This document shows positions 9,709-20,384 of a stretch of DNA of 28,063 nt, one piece after another (position 1 is the stretch's first letter; every line of letters starts with the position of its first letter). The translations under genes and the position numbers were made by a program. This DNA comes from Spirogloea muscicola. Its lineage: Eukaryota; Streptophyta; Zygnematophyceae; Spirogloeales; Spirogloeaceae. The stretch is from contig WELB01000001.1 in assembly GCA_009602725.1 (NCBI GenBank), positions 794,605 to 822,667 of the forward strand. The letters run 5' to 3'. The notes beneath the pieces are model-generated. The model was given only the letters and a program-made list of their open reading frames with translations. It had not been told where the DNA came from and made no database searches.

Positions 9709-11435
9709 CTACGACAGGCTTGCCCAGTTGTTGCTTGTCCTTGGATCAAGCTCCACGTCATTGAACAGCATCTGCTCCATGTGGACAAGGCTCAGCTGCT
9801 CATTCATGCCTACCCTCTGCGGGCCTGCTGAGTCAGCCAGGAGCTGACCCAGGACGTCCTCAGTACCCTCATCAATGACCATGAGCTCGTCGGAACCGCC
9901 AGCATCTGCATGATGCTGCTGTTGCTGAGGTGCCTCCGGCGCACTCAGCCCAATATCAAGGCCTCTCCATGAGTCTCCCAGCTGATGAGGATGTTGCTGG
10001 GACTGTTGCTGTTGGTGTGCATGAGCAACGGACATGCTGGGGTTTGATGGGTGCTGCTGAGTAGGGGAGGATGAAGGAAAGTTGATCAGGTTGGGTAGTA
10101 GTGGTTGCCGCCCCTCAAAGGCCGGGAAAAGAGTCGAGAGAGGTTGTAGAGGAGCTGACAAGGGTCGCTGCAGCTGGTCAAGGCACACAGCCTGCGCTGG
10201 GTCCAGGCTGCGAGCGGTCTGTAGGGTCGAGGAAAGGGAGCTTGCTCTTTGCAGCGGCGGAAGCTTGATGGGGTCCCAGGTTGTTGGAGGCGGATGGGAG
10301 AATTTGGGGAGGGGAAGGACATTGACAGGCCCACGATGAGAGCTGGTGAAAGCTCTAGTGGACAAGGGTGCAGGCATACTTGGGACCGCAGTTGACGATG
10401 CAGGTGCAAGTGTGGGTGTCGGTGCATATAATGAGGCCGACTCTGTGACAGAGAGGGCACGAGGACTGTATAGGGTTGTCTGACTCTGCAGAGAATCTGA
10501 AGAAGGGCTCTTGAATGAGGAATCTGCAAAGCAGAAAGCAACGGAGGACCTTAAGCTGTAGGTCCAGTCTCATGGCCACAGATATGTTTCTATCTCAGCC
10601 GCCAGACTATCACTAGATCCTGGCAGCTGGCCTCTCAAGACCAGCTGAATGCCAAGGACTGATGAATCACTAGGATCAATGCAATGGCATACCAGACACA
10701 TGTTGCTTGCAGGAGCTCTACGAAAGACCTCGGCCCATGCTACTCACTGTTTGGCGAAGCGAGTTGGCGGAGCGGCTCAGCTGCCTGTGCATTGGCGGTT
10801 TGTGCCCACAACTCTTCCAACTTCCGGCGATGTATTTCAATACGAGACTGTCCAGGACCACAAGGACCAGAAGCTGCTCAGCAAATCTGGTCTCAACAAT
10901 TATCCCAGCCACTAAGTTGGGGCAAACGGGGATACTTGATAGTCAAACATGATGCAAACCAAAGAGAGGTGATGTTTGCGATATATCATATGAGAAACTA
11001 CAATCTCATCTGCACGTCTTGTTGCATACTGAGTAATACTGGGCCAGCAACACAATACGGTCCAATACCTGCATTTGCACTTGCTGCTGCAAGAGTTGTT
11101 GAATCTGCCCGACCATCTTGTCAGCTGTGGTTGCAGTAGAAATGGCTGGCTGGTAGTCACAGGGATCATTTGACACTTGCGGAGCTGATTCAGTCATTGA
11201 GCGAAGCGGCAGGTGACCGGCCTCTGCAGCAGGTGGCAAGCAAGGCCCTGCCTGCGAGATTGTCTGCGGAGGCTGAGTCTGATGTGCTTGCCCCTGTTGC
11301 CGCAACAGCTGGTGCGTTGGCTGTAGGTGCTGCTGCTGCTCCTGCTGCTGTGGCTGCAGATTGTGGTACTGGGGTTGCATGTGCTGGTGCGGCTGAAAGT
11401 GCGATTGGCTCTGCGAATGCAGCTGTTGCTGCTGC

Positions 11436-11471
<36 letters not shown>

Positions 11472-13244
11472 CGCTGCTGCTGCTGCAAGAAGGGTAATTG
11501 CTGCCGTGTTGCCGGCTGCTGCATTGGTGGCAGCTGTTGTGGTAATTGCAGTGACTGTGGGAGCACTGGTGGAGGACTCAGCGGAGGCGACGGCAGCAGC
11601 TGCTGCAGCGGCAGCCCCTGCGACTGCTCGTGCTCCTGATGCAGCTGCATTTGCATCGGCGGCGAGGGCAGAGCATGGCGTGGCGAGCCATTGAGGTCCA
11701 CGCTGCAGGCGCTGCTGCCTATGTCCTGGTTGTCTGCTGAGCTGCTGGCCCCAGGGCACCTGCTGTGTGAGGCGCGGTACTTCTGGAGGAAGCTCTTGAT
11801 CTGCGAGATTGTCAAGTTTGGGACAGTCTTCACGAGCACGCTGTGGATCATCCTCGGCGTGGCGCTCGCGCCGCCCACCTGCGCCATGGCGGCCTTGAAC
11901 TGCATGCGCATCTCGTCCGTCCACTTGGCACGCTTCTTCTGGCGCTGCTGCCAGAAGGCCGGAGGGAGCGCAGCCGCCTGACCGATGAGCTCCTGCACCA
12001 TAGAGTGCTGCGCAATCGCCGTGGTGGCCTGAGGGGAATCTAATGGCTGCCGGTGACCCACGCTGCCGCTGTGGTTGCAGGCTGCCGTCACCGTGGCGTC
12101 CAAGGAGCCTGGCGGGTGCAGAGCCCTGCTCTCATACCAGCCACAGCCTGCTGGCCGCGATGAGTACTCATGAGAGCTGTGCTCCTCAGCTGCTGCCGAC
12201 GCCGCCGCCGATGCCGGGATGCACGCCCGCATGCAGAAAGAGCAGGCGTTGGGCAGCAGTCGATGATGTGGGTGGCCAGTAGGTGGGCCGAGCGGCAAAG
12301 CATGCTCAGCAATGGTGGACTGCGACAGTGACAGCGGCCTGCTGCAATGGCTCGCCGACGCCGCTGGCAGCGCGACCTTGCCCGGAGTGGGCCGGCTGTC
12401 GCGGACGGCGCCGCTGCAGACCATCCTGCGGCTGGGGCGGAGAGAAGATGCTCGCTCGTCCAGGTCCATGCCAAGGGACGGACAAGCAAAGGTAGCTGCG
12501 CTCTTCCCGCCGCCGCCGCCGACCAACTTGTCCTTCGCATGACGTCGTTGCTGTGCCGTCGTCAGGTTCTTGCCCTTGTCCTTGGGCCTCGCCGTCCTCT
12601 GAGGGGCTGACGACTCCGCAGCCTCCTCACAGCTGCCGCTCACTTCGCCTGCGCCAGCTCTGCATGACAAAGGCAGCGGCCTGCCACAGGGAGCAGACCC
12701 CTGGGCGAAGCAGCAGCTGCTGGTGGAAACCGCAGGCTCTGCCGCACCGGCTGCCAGCCTCATGCAGGCGTTGCCTGTGATGGAGCTCCGTGGCTGGCAA
12801 GAGTCGGGCAAGACAGCCAGAGAGTGAGAGGTAAAGACGAGCGCTCCACTCCACTCAAGCCGTGGCTAAACAGGCAGGTCCCCATCTAAAGCCTGACTGG
12901 TGGCAAACGCACATGCCACTGCACCTATATGCCAAGCTCAGAGGGAACACGATCCCGGTAAGAACAGCGGCCACCCAAACTGATGCGCAAGCCGGACAAG
13001 CCGGGGCAAAAGTCCGAGCTTCAGCGGCTCGCACCAGGGCGAGCTCGGACTCGGCCTCGCTGTCGCTGTCGCTGGAGTGCACCGTCTCCGGCGTGCCGTG
13101 CCCAGTCTCCGGCGTGCTCGGCTGCGACTGGAGGTCGTCGTCAGGCCCTGCCGCGTCGGCGACGCGGGGGGCGTCCCTGCGCGGCGAGCCTGCTTCGGGC
13201 TGCGCCAGCAGCGGGCGCCCGGCCTGGCGCCCGACGCGGCCCAT
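9709..13244 (-). CDS. GARP/SHAQKYF-class Myb-like transcription factor with polyglutamine tract
   Basis: The core is a single Myb-like DNA-binding repeat, KKRAKWTDEM ... ATPRMIHSVL ... ISQIKSFLQKYR (about 11943-11771), matching the GARP (G2-like/B-type ARR) pattern, with SFLQKYR where plants have SHLQKYR. Proposed exons are 13244-13035, 12793-11069, 10847-10748 and 10523-9709. Phases 0, 0 and 1 agree and give 949 residues, with the Myb repeat near 355-412. Exon 1 is the least certain: it is acidic and Ser-rich (SSDSDSEAESELAL) and its ATG lies six bases from a poly-A run. If it is wrong, translation may start at the ATG at 12811 inside a longer exon. After the repeat come Pro/Gln-rich stretches with a run of 16 Gln (about 11425-11472), then a likely coiled coil spanning the second splice (QIQQLLQQQVQMQ joined to SRIEIHRRKLEELW), then a Ser/Pro-rich tail with acidic segments. 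It presumably acts in the nucleus; the target genes are unknown. Confidence 0.86.
11421..11485 (-). repeat. CAG microsatellite encoding polyglutamine
   Basis: The coding strand has an almost pure CAG/CAA run interrupted once by CGG, encoding four Gln, one Arg and 16 Gln. It lies in exon 2 of the GARP-like gene, in a wider Gln/His/Pro-rich region. Such runs usually vary in length between strains. Confidence 0.9.
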
Positions 13245-13248
13245 GCCC

Positions 13249-13402
<154 letters not shown>

Positions 13403-14200
13403 CTGTCTGATTCCCGTGCGGGCCACGGCCTGCTGTGGCGGGCCACTGATGGGCCGCCAGGCAACCTCCCGCCGCTGGGGGGCACTCGGGGGAGGCGTGG
13501 GCGGCGCCCCCTGCCCCTTTGCGGGGACGCCAGGGCCGCCCCCCCCTCTTTTCGTGTTCTCTTATTCCGTGGCTTTAATGCGGAGGCGGGGGGGGGGAGG
13601 CGGGGCGCTGTGGCGCCGAGGGGCGCGCGGGGAGGGTGGGCGCTGCCCCCCCTCCCCACCGAACGGGGCAGCCCGCCGCCGCCAGAAGCCGGAATATGCC
13701 GCGTCCGGCCACCGGTTGGCTGCCCGCCCGGCCCGCGAGCGGCAAGGAATCTTTCCCTGCACAGCGAGGAGATGCCCGCCCGGCCTCCAGCGCCGCCACG
13801 CTGGCGCCGGCTCGCGGCCGTGGGAACGCGCACGCCGGGCGAGGCCCCCCACGAGGCCTCGCGATCGCGCGCCCGGTGCCGCGTTCCCACCAGCACCCGG
13901 GTGCAGCCGCGGCCTGCCGCGCTGGCACCAAGCGGCAGCCACGCGGCGCGGGCACGCCCCGGCGGCGAAGGCGGCCCGCGTGTCCCCCACAAGAGGGGGA
14001 GAGAGCCCAGTTCCCGGCCACGCCGCTTGGCGCGACGCGGGAGCCCGGCCTGCCGTGGGGGGCCCCACACGAGGTGCTCTCCACCGCCTGCCTGGCCGCA
14101 CGTCGGGCGCCGCCAGCTTTGCGCGCCCAGCGCCAGCGCGACGCCGCGACGCAGACGGCCCCCCCCGCTCTGCCGTGGCCACCTCCCCGTAGCATTGTTT
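13403..14200. other. Very GC-rich stretch without a recognisable gene
   Basis: Composition rises sharply after the gap, with long C and G runs (for example around 13537 and 13590). Several frames on both strands stay open for over 150 codons, but the translations are Arg/Ala/Gly/Pro-rich and mutually overlapping, as expected from composition alone. I recognise no domain. Whether it belongs next to 13249 is uncertain because of the gap. Confidence 0.5.
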
Positions 14201-14212
14201 AGTCTGCACTCG

Positions 14213-14283
14213 ACTCTGCCTGAACAATGTATTGGCTTGAATTGGCCTCCCTTTCAATTCATGCGCCCCGCGCGCCTTCTCTC
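14213..14283 (+). repeat. 71-base repeat, first copy
   Basis: It matches 14650-14720 at 70 of 71 bases by hand count. It contains GTATTGGCTTGAATTGGCCT and ATGCGCCCCGCGCGCCTTCT, the A box of the dispersed multi-box repeat. The near-identity points to recent copying. Confidence 0.9.
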
Positions 14284-15323
14284 CCGGGTGGCCTGAACAA
14301 TGACTCTCGGAACTGGCCTCCATTTCATGCGCACCCGCGTTGCCTTGCTTCCTGACCTCAGCACGCCGCCCGGCCGCTCGGCCCGTTCCGGCGGCCCTGT
14401 GTCCTCTTTTTTGGGCTGGCCATTCACAGCCCCTCGCCCCCTTTCCCTGGGACGAACTTCCGCCTCACGCACACCCCCCAGATGCCGACGTCCTCACCTC
14501 CCACTTCTGGCCTCACAGTATTCGCCCTTTGGCAGAGCTGCTCATCCTTGACCGCTTTCAGATAAGAAGCAGCTTCCTCCAAACCGTCGAACCTTGTCAG
14601 TTCTTTTCGGGCTGGCTGGCTGGTCGCCCCCACAAAATTCTCCTTGAGCACTCTGCCTGAACAATGTATTGGCTTGAATTGGCCTCCCTTTCAATCCATG
14701 CGCCCCGCGCGCCTTCTCTCTCTTGAGAAGAAAGAAGAAGAAGAAAGACTCTTTCCACTGGAGGGCAATGGCTGTGATTGGCCAGCCCAGAAGAAGGAAT
14801 GCACAAAGGTCGAAGGGGCCTGAAACGCGTTGGGCGAGCAATTTCCTGCTCTAAAAGCACACAGCGACTCAAGTGGCCACTGGGTGCTCAATGTCTATAG
14901 TCAGCCCCGTCCGGATGAGCTTCCAAAAGGGGCGAGGGCTGCAAAAGCCAGCCCACAGAAGACTAGAACAATTCGAGAAGAGCATTCTCCATCTCGAACT
15001 TCCTTTTCCTCTGGGCTGGCCAATCACAGCCATCGACCCCCCGCGCCCGCTACAGGACGAGTCTTTCTCTCTCTCCCTTGCTCATTCTTTTTCTGAGCTG
15101 GCGAGATTACAGCCATCGCCCTCTTCTGGAAGAGTTCTTCCTTTCCTCTCCCTCTCTTGTTCTCTCCCTCTGACCTGATGTTGCTCACTCGCGGGTACTG
15201 AGCTTTCCTAGTGTGTTGTCGTGTTTGGTAAAATAGTGCTTTTTCGGCACCTCTTTCTTTGGCTTTGGACATTGTCCATAGTTTTTGGGCTGGCTTTGCC
15301 AGCCTCTCTTCTCTCCCCCATTT
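14284..15323. repeat. Cluster of degenerate box repeats
   Basis: Apart from the 71-base copy at 14650-14720, this stretch holds repeated pieces of the GGGCTGGC..CACAGCC..CTCTTC box at about 14412, 14607, 14770 (inverted), 15012, 15097 and 15288. A further A-box fragment (GCCTGAACAATG) occurs at 14291. I see no conserved reading frame. Confidence 0.6.
14650..14720 (+). repeat. 71-base repeat, second copy
   Basis: The partner of 14213-14283, with one difference (AATCC instead of AATTC). It is followed by CTCTTGAGAAG, then by a minus-strand piece of the GGCTGGCC box at about 14750-14800, so box units here are inverted relative to each other. Confidence 0.9.
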
Positions 15324-15530
15324 CAGAAAGCTGGTCAAGCCTTAGCTGGTACCTCAAGAGCTTGTCAACTGCCGTCCGGTATTCGGGCATCAGTTAGCGA
15401 CCTCTATGTGCTGACTCGTGGTTACTGAGCGGGTCAGCTTAGCAGCAGGTGACGTACATTTGTCAATGTGCTTGCCTTTGTACTTGGCCACACAGGCCCT
15501 CCGTCTCTCAATACACACTCAAATTTCTTT
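15324..15530 (+). repeat. Retroelement 3'-end copy C
   Basis: The first 104 bases translate to QKAGQALAG ... IRASVSDLYVLTRGY and a stop (TGA at 15425), aligning with QKAGRALVG ... IQASISDLYVLTRNY of copy E. The 3' tail follows (GTCAATGTGCTTGCCTTTGT, CACACAGGCCCTCC, CTCAATACACACTC). It is truncated at its 5' side. Confidence 0.85.
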
Positions 15531-15629
15531 CCCGGCTCACTCATGGGTACTGAAGTCGCTTTCGTTGTGTGTGTGTGTGTGTAGTGTGATCCAAGAAACT
15601 CGTTGGTTTCTTGGATCTTCTTTGTTCTT

Positions 15630-16180
15630 CGGCTCCCCAGGTAAGCCTGTCGGATTTGTATGTGCTCACTCCTGAGTACTAATGTCACACGGTAATTTAG
15701 ACACCTTTGAATTGGGGGGATTAAGGTAACCCCGCATTTTGCACTAGCTTTGCCTGAACAGTGTATTGGCTGAAGTTGGCCACCCCTTACACTTCTCTAT
15801 GTCGTCAGGAGCTCTTAGGTGCACAGGCGGCACTAATACAACGGATACAACGTAGCCTCTAGGAATGTGCACCGCGCGCCTTCTCTCTCTTTCGACCAAT
15901 GTTGGCCTCCTTGTTCCGTGCGCACCGCGCGCATGGAACAAGGTCCACAGGGCCGAAAGGCGCTAAGACCACACAGCTACGCAAGTGGCTACAGCGACAG
16001 CCCTCGCAACTTTTGTAGAAGCTGCTTCTCCACCTTGTCCATTCTTTTCGGACTGGCCTTTCACAGCCCCTCGCCTCCTTTGGGAAGTTGTTTCCTCGGG
16101 GAATCAGAGATCCCTCTTGGCGTGCGCGCGGTGCGCATTGAATGGGAGGACGCCCGAATTGAGCCAGATACACTGGTGAG
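15630..16180 (+). repeat. Degenerate copy 2 of the multi-box repeat
   Basis: The boxes are AGCCTGTCGGATTTGTATGT (15643) with GTGCTCACTCCTGAGTACT, GCCTGAACAGTGTATTGGCT (15752), GTGCACCGCGCGCCTTCTCT (15866), and CGGACTGGCCTTTCACAGCC (16048) with TTTGGGAAG. The order agrees with the copies at 7690 and 16360. Confidence 0.7.
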
Positions 16181-16359
16181 GCAAAAGCTAGTGCGAAGAA
16201 CTGGGCTAAACAAAGCGAGCGCGTATGCTAAGGGGGCTAACGAAACAGTGTGAAAGCCGGCTATGAATGGAGATCAGTACCCACAAGTGAGCCTCTGGTA
16301 GAGCCTCGTCTTGGGCTGGCTCTGACACCCACCACCTTCGGGACCCTTCCAACGCCTAC

Positions 16360-17110
16360 CAAGATATGCTTTACTGGGTACTGTACATGAGGCTGGGGAT
16401 TATTCGGCAATGGTTCGTCAGGCATCATGCCCGTCATTGAAGTACTGCTTTTTGCTGACTTTGCAGCGCTCTTAAGCTTTGACGAATCATCAGCGAGCTG
16501 GTCACACTCTCAGCCAGGCGACTGGCTTCCGTGGCAGTGCTTGGGTCCTCAAGTTAACCTGTTGAATCTGTATGTGCTCACTCGTGGGGTACTGAAGATC
16601 CGCTTCAGCCGGCTTTGTACTCTTACATTAGCTGCCCTAGGCATAGATTCGCTTGATGTGGCCTCATCCTCTTCACTAGCTGTAGTATCAACTCAGTGTA
16701 TTAGCTTGATTTGGACTCCCTTTCATTTCATGCAAACCCCGCACCCTCTCTCATCTGAAGGACCTTCTCTTTCCTGCTGCCTTTCTTCTTTGATGCTTTC
16801 GATCCAATTTGCAGCTTGTAAGTAGAAATTAGTACTACTATGCATGCTAGGCATGACTTTCTGATCGGTTTGCGGTCCCGTGTGAGCGCTTTCTCCTGGC
16901 CCTTGTCTACTCATTTGGTCTGGCTTTGCACAGCACTAGTTCCACCCTGGACCTTGTCATTCTTTTGTGGGGTGGCCCTTTCCAGCCCCTCGGCGCTTTT
17001 GGAAGAGCTGCCTTCCTCCTCTCTCATGTAGTGTCTCCGGCTCCTTCAAAGAAATTCGTTGATTCTTACGGGCTGACTACCACAGCCCTCGCCCCTTTTG
17101 AAGAGATGCT
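16360..17110 (+). repeat. Degenerate copy 3 of the multi-box repeat
   Basis: It holds TTTGCAGCGCTCTTAAGC (16460), ATCATCAGCGAGCTGG (16487), a CTGGCTTCCGTGGCAGTGCT box (16522), TATGTGCTCACTCGTGGGGT (16571), AGTGTATTAGCTTGATTTGG (16695), and several GGCTGGC/GGCTGAC..CACAGCC boxes (about 16919-17110). This is the most complete plus-strand copy in the window. Confidence 0.75.
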
Positions 17111-17260
17111 CTTTTTGTACACTGTCCACTTACCTCCCCACGCGCCACCGCCTTCCTCCAGAATCCTTGCAAGTCATGAGATCCACCTCTTACAAGAGGA
17201 GCCACTTGCCAACCTTCCCACTTTCGTTCCCCACCCCCACTTCCATTTCCTTCCGGCTCT

Positions 17261-17303
17261 TTTGTACTTGGCTTTTGGCCTTCGTTTGTTTCAAATACAC
17301 GAA
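17261..17303 (+). repeat. Retroelement 3'-terminus fragment (copy G)
   Basis: Thirty bases (17274-17303) are identical to 23136-23165, the extreme 3' end of copy E, preceded by TTGTACTTGGC, which is also part of the tail. Identity stops right after CACGAA in both, which marks the 3' end of the element. Confidence 0.85.
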
Positions 17304-17479
17304 ATCTTCTTTCGGACCTTGAGCTTTTCTTGGCATTGTGCGTGATGTGGGGTTAACCTTTCAATGGGAGTATTGGGCATCATGCCAGTCACTGACAAGC
17401 TGTCACGTTCGGACCTAAACAGGCAGGTTAGAGCCGAATGTGTCCTTATTGGATTGAGTGCTTGGGAGTTTAGGGACAA

Positions 17480-18115
17480 CCACCCGCCACGAGGAAGCAC
17501 TCCAGCACAGCGGAAGCCCTGTGGTGATGCCGCTAAATAGCGGCTCCACCCACGGGCACACGCTGTAGCCTTACCTCCCGCAGGACGCCGCCAAGGTCTC
17601 CACAGCAGAGCCGGCAACGAGCCGCGCGGGGCAGCGGTCTACAGCAGCAGGCAGCCGCAAGGCTGCGCCTCTCCGAGCTTCACTGAGTCCCCAGCCCCCA
17701 AGGTCGGGTCTCTCTCGGCTCGTGCAATAGTCAGTGCTTCTCCGTGCCACCCGCCCTCCAGGGTGTATGGGGGTCGCCCCAAGGCTCGCCCACGAGGAGC
17801 GTGCCTGACGAGGGAACCATGAGCTGTCTCCAGCAGGCGCCATGGCGCCGAGCATGGCCGCGGCGGGCATGCCGCCGAGCATGGCCGCGGGCGGCCATGC
17901 CGCCGGGGGCGTCCGGGCCCACGCATGCCGCCGAGCATGTCTGGGCCGAGCATGACGGGAGCATGCGAGGCCACCCGGACGAACCTGGACGGAACGACAA
18001 CGGCACGAGTGCCAGGGCGGTTCGTGCTGTCCGGCACAAACGGCCAAATGGACACCAGGTAAGCGTTAACAACACTGTTAGGCGCTCACAAACCTGGGAA
18101 CGTTACACAAGCGCG
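17480..18115. repeat. GC-rich repeat, copy 1 of a pair
   Basis: It aligns by eye with 20385-21110: CAGCGGAAG near the start, a CAGCAGGCAGC..GGCTGTGCC/GGCTGCGCC segment, CCACCC(G/C)..CTCC..GGGTGT, GAGGAGCG(T/G)GCCTGAC, and ACACTGTTAG/ACACCGTTAG..AACGTTACA at the end. Inside is a degenerate tandem array rich in GCCGAGCATG units (about 17845-17965). No convincing protein is encoded. Confidence 0.65.
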
Positions 18116-18329
18116 GCAAGCCATACGTGCGGCGACTGGACGTGGTCGCCATCTCCCCCCGAGGATTCTTTCAATTTTATGCACACCGCACGCTTTCTCC
18201 CCGAGCGGTGAGACTCGCGTGCTTGTGGACGTTTTGATTGACGCTTTCTTAAAGCTGGAGCACCGCCCTCCACTGTGCCTGGCTGGGCAATGACCAGCGC
18301 GGAGCGCCAGAAGGAGACGCATTCTAAGG

Positions 18330-18360
18330 ACCACCCTCAGTACACACTCCATTCTTCATG
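18330..18360 (+). repeat. Short retroelement tail fragment
   Basis: CCCTCAGTACACACTCCATT followed by CTTCAT resembles the end of the retroelement tail in copies A, B and C (for example CTCAATACACACTC). It is too short to assign with certainty. Confidence 0.4.
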
Positions 18361-18529
18361 AGACACCGTCTATCCATGCGCCATGGATATCAACGATGGC
18401 TACGGTAAGGAATGGTCCATTTTACTCAGCATCTGGCTCAGCTGGTAGACGCGCGTCGCTGCAGTCGCAAGGGCAACTTAAGGCCCACTAGCATTCCGCA
18501 GGCATTAGTTGCATGTCACAGAAATGCGG

Positions 18530-18810
18530 GTTTTGCTCAGCTTGCAGCGCTTCCAAGCTCTGATTGATCATCAGCGTGCTGGGCGCGCTCTAAGTTAGGC
18601 CATTGGCTTCCGTGGAGGTGCTCCTGCTCCCCATATTAGCCTGTCGCATTAGTATGACGTCCCTTTCAGCCTGCATACACTGTTCCCTTAGCCCTCCTTT
18701 AGCATAGGGCTTCGTATATGTAGCCCCACATTTCGTTCTAGCTTTTGCCTGAGTACTGTACTGACTTAGTTTGGCCTCCCTTTCATCCCATGCGCACCGT
18801 AAGACTACTC
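18530..18810 (+). repeat. Degenerate copy 4 of the multi-box repeat
   Basis: The boxes are CTTGCAGCGCTTCCAAGCTC (18541), ATCATCAGCGTGCTGGGCGC (18568), GGCTTCCGTGGAGGTGCTC (18605), CCCCATATTAGCCTGTCGC (18629), TTTTGCCTGAGTACTGTACT (18744), and TTTGGCCTCCCTTTCATCCC (18769) with ATGCGCACCG. The later box is absent. Confidence 0.7.
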
Positions 18811-18929
18811 CTTTCCGTATTCATCCTCTCCAGAATGTCCTGTGATGTGCGACTCGGGCTACTGGCAAGAGGGCTGGTTCTAGAGTATTCCACGCTTTCT
18901 AATGCGGCTCTCAATATGCAGCCTTCCCC

Positions 18930-19210
18930 GGCCCCAGCCATATGTCAGTGCTGGGCGTGCACTTGGTCAGACCCCTGGCTTGTGTGTTAGTGATCCAGCT
19001 CCCAGTCTGTCAGATAAGTAAGAGCTCTCATTTTTAGCTCATACTCAGCTCACTTGTGGGGACTAGAGTTCGATTTGTTTTCCCGCTCTCTTACCTTAGC
19101 CCATCTTAGATTAGAACCTTTGGTAGTTATACAGACAGTGTACAGGTTTGGTTTGGTCTCCCAGGGAGGCCAAACCATGCCATGCGCACCGCATGCCTTC
19201 TGACTTGCCA
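18930..19210 (+). repeat. Degenerate copy 5 of the multi-box repeat
   Basis: The boxes are TGTCAGTGCTGGGCGTGCAC (18943), CAGCTCCCAGTCTGTCAG (18996), CTCACTTGTGGGGACTAGAG (19050), CAGTGTACAGGTTTGGTTTG (19136), and ATGCGCACCGCATGCCTTCT (19181). A small inverted duplication (GGTCTCCCAGGGAGGCC) interrupts the A box. Confidence 0.65.
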
Positions 19211-20384
19211 CTTAGGTGGTGGACTCCACGGCACGAATTAGATCTTTCTTGACGACTACCGTGCTCCTTCTCTCTTGAAGAGGAACATGCCACCGTAGGG
19301 GTTTGCCGGCCCCAGCACCCTGGCAAACGAGAAGTTGCGGTCCATCCCCCCAGCTGACACTATCGCCTTCGTCAGAAGCATGGTAGGCTGCTCAAAGCAA
19401 AACGGAGAGGCGGCATTTTCCCTGGCACGGCGGCTTTGGACGGTCATTGCTCAGAATTGATGAGAAGGAATGAGCAAGAAGGCGCCAGTTAAGGGGTTAG
19501 TGGGGTGGGGGGGGCGTGAGAGTATCAGCTACAGGAAAAAAGCAGCATGCAAGAGAAGAAGAAGCTCTTCTAAACAGAGGCGATGGTTGTGAAAGGCCAG
19601 CCTACCAGGAGTGAATAATGCCAAATGGGCCGAGGAGAGGAGTAAGAGGACTTAATGGTGCTACTCCATAGCCAGGCAAGATAGTGTAAATGAATGCAAG
19701 AAGAGTGCAAGAAGTCCTTAAAGTGGAGCTGGAGTAGCACTAGCACACACGCCCAGGATGATGAGCTAAATCGGCTGGTGCATGGGTCCGCATCATAGAG
19801 CAGTACTGGTGACAAATTGCAGTGGTACTTAACTACAGCAACTTGGTCAGTCAGGGAGATGAGTATGCCAAGAGAAGAATGCGGCTGCTCATATAAGAAG
19901 ATCGGCTGTAAAGCCAGCCAGGTGCACACAGAGCCAAGGTGAAGGCAGGGAGCTCCCACCAGATACTTTGATGCACATGGTGAGCCATTCTGAGCAGCAC
20001 CCCACTCCAAGTGCGAGTTGCGCAGACGGCTGTATAAGCGCTGAGCCACACAGCTATACAAGTATCAGAAAGGATGGCCGCTTGAAAACCTCTGGTTAGC
20101 AGCCGCAAGTCACAAAAGGCTAGCCAGAAAAGTATGGTTCAAGTCCGACGGATTCGGAAAGCGCTGAAGAAAGGAGAAAGAAGGCGTCCGGTGCGCATGA
20201 AATGAGCGAATAGGCAGTTTCAGCCAGTACACCGTTTATGTGACATCTCTGTTCCTAATCACACAGTTAGGGTCAGAATGTCCTGTTTGGGTTTCGGACA
20301 TAGGGTGTTTTGGAGACAACCCCCTTTTTGTCTTTTTCTTTTTTTTAAACAGAGTGGAACGCCAGCGCACACAGCGCACACATA
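19211..20384. other. Intergenic DNA with inverted box fragments
   Basis: Minus-strand pieces of the multi-box repeat occur at about 19560-19625 (GTGAAAGGCCAGCC) and 20165-20235 (GGTGCGCATGAAATGAGCG ... CAGTACAC). Open frames at 19256-19447 and 19570-20061 on the minus strand show no recognisable motif. Confidence 0.5.

Noticed and set aside
11170-11694. Plus-strand Ala-rich open frame
   Set aside because: It is the complement of the CAG-rich polyglutamine region of the GARP-like gene; the run of Ala comes from the repeat read in another frame.
18434-18445. Perfect match to a tRNA A box (TGGCTCAGCTGG)
   Set aside because: No B box (GGTTCGAATCC type) follows at the right distance and no cloverleaf can be folded by eye. 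It may be chance or an old tRNA-derived repeat.
19570-20108. Minus-strand open frames possibly encoding membrane proteins
   Set aside because: No conserved motif, no introns consistent with the local genes, and the stretch overlaps repeat fragments.
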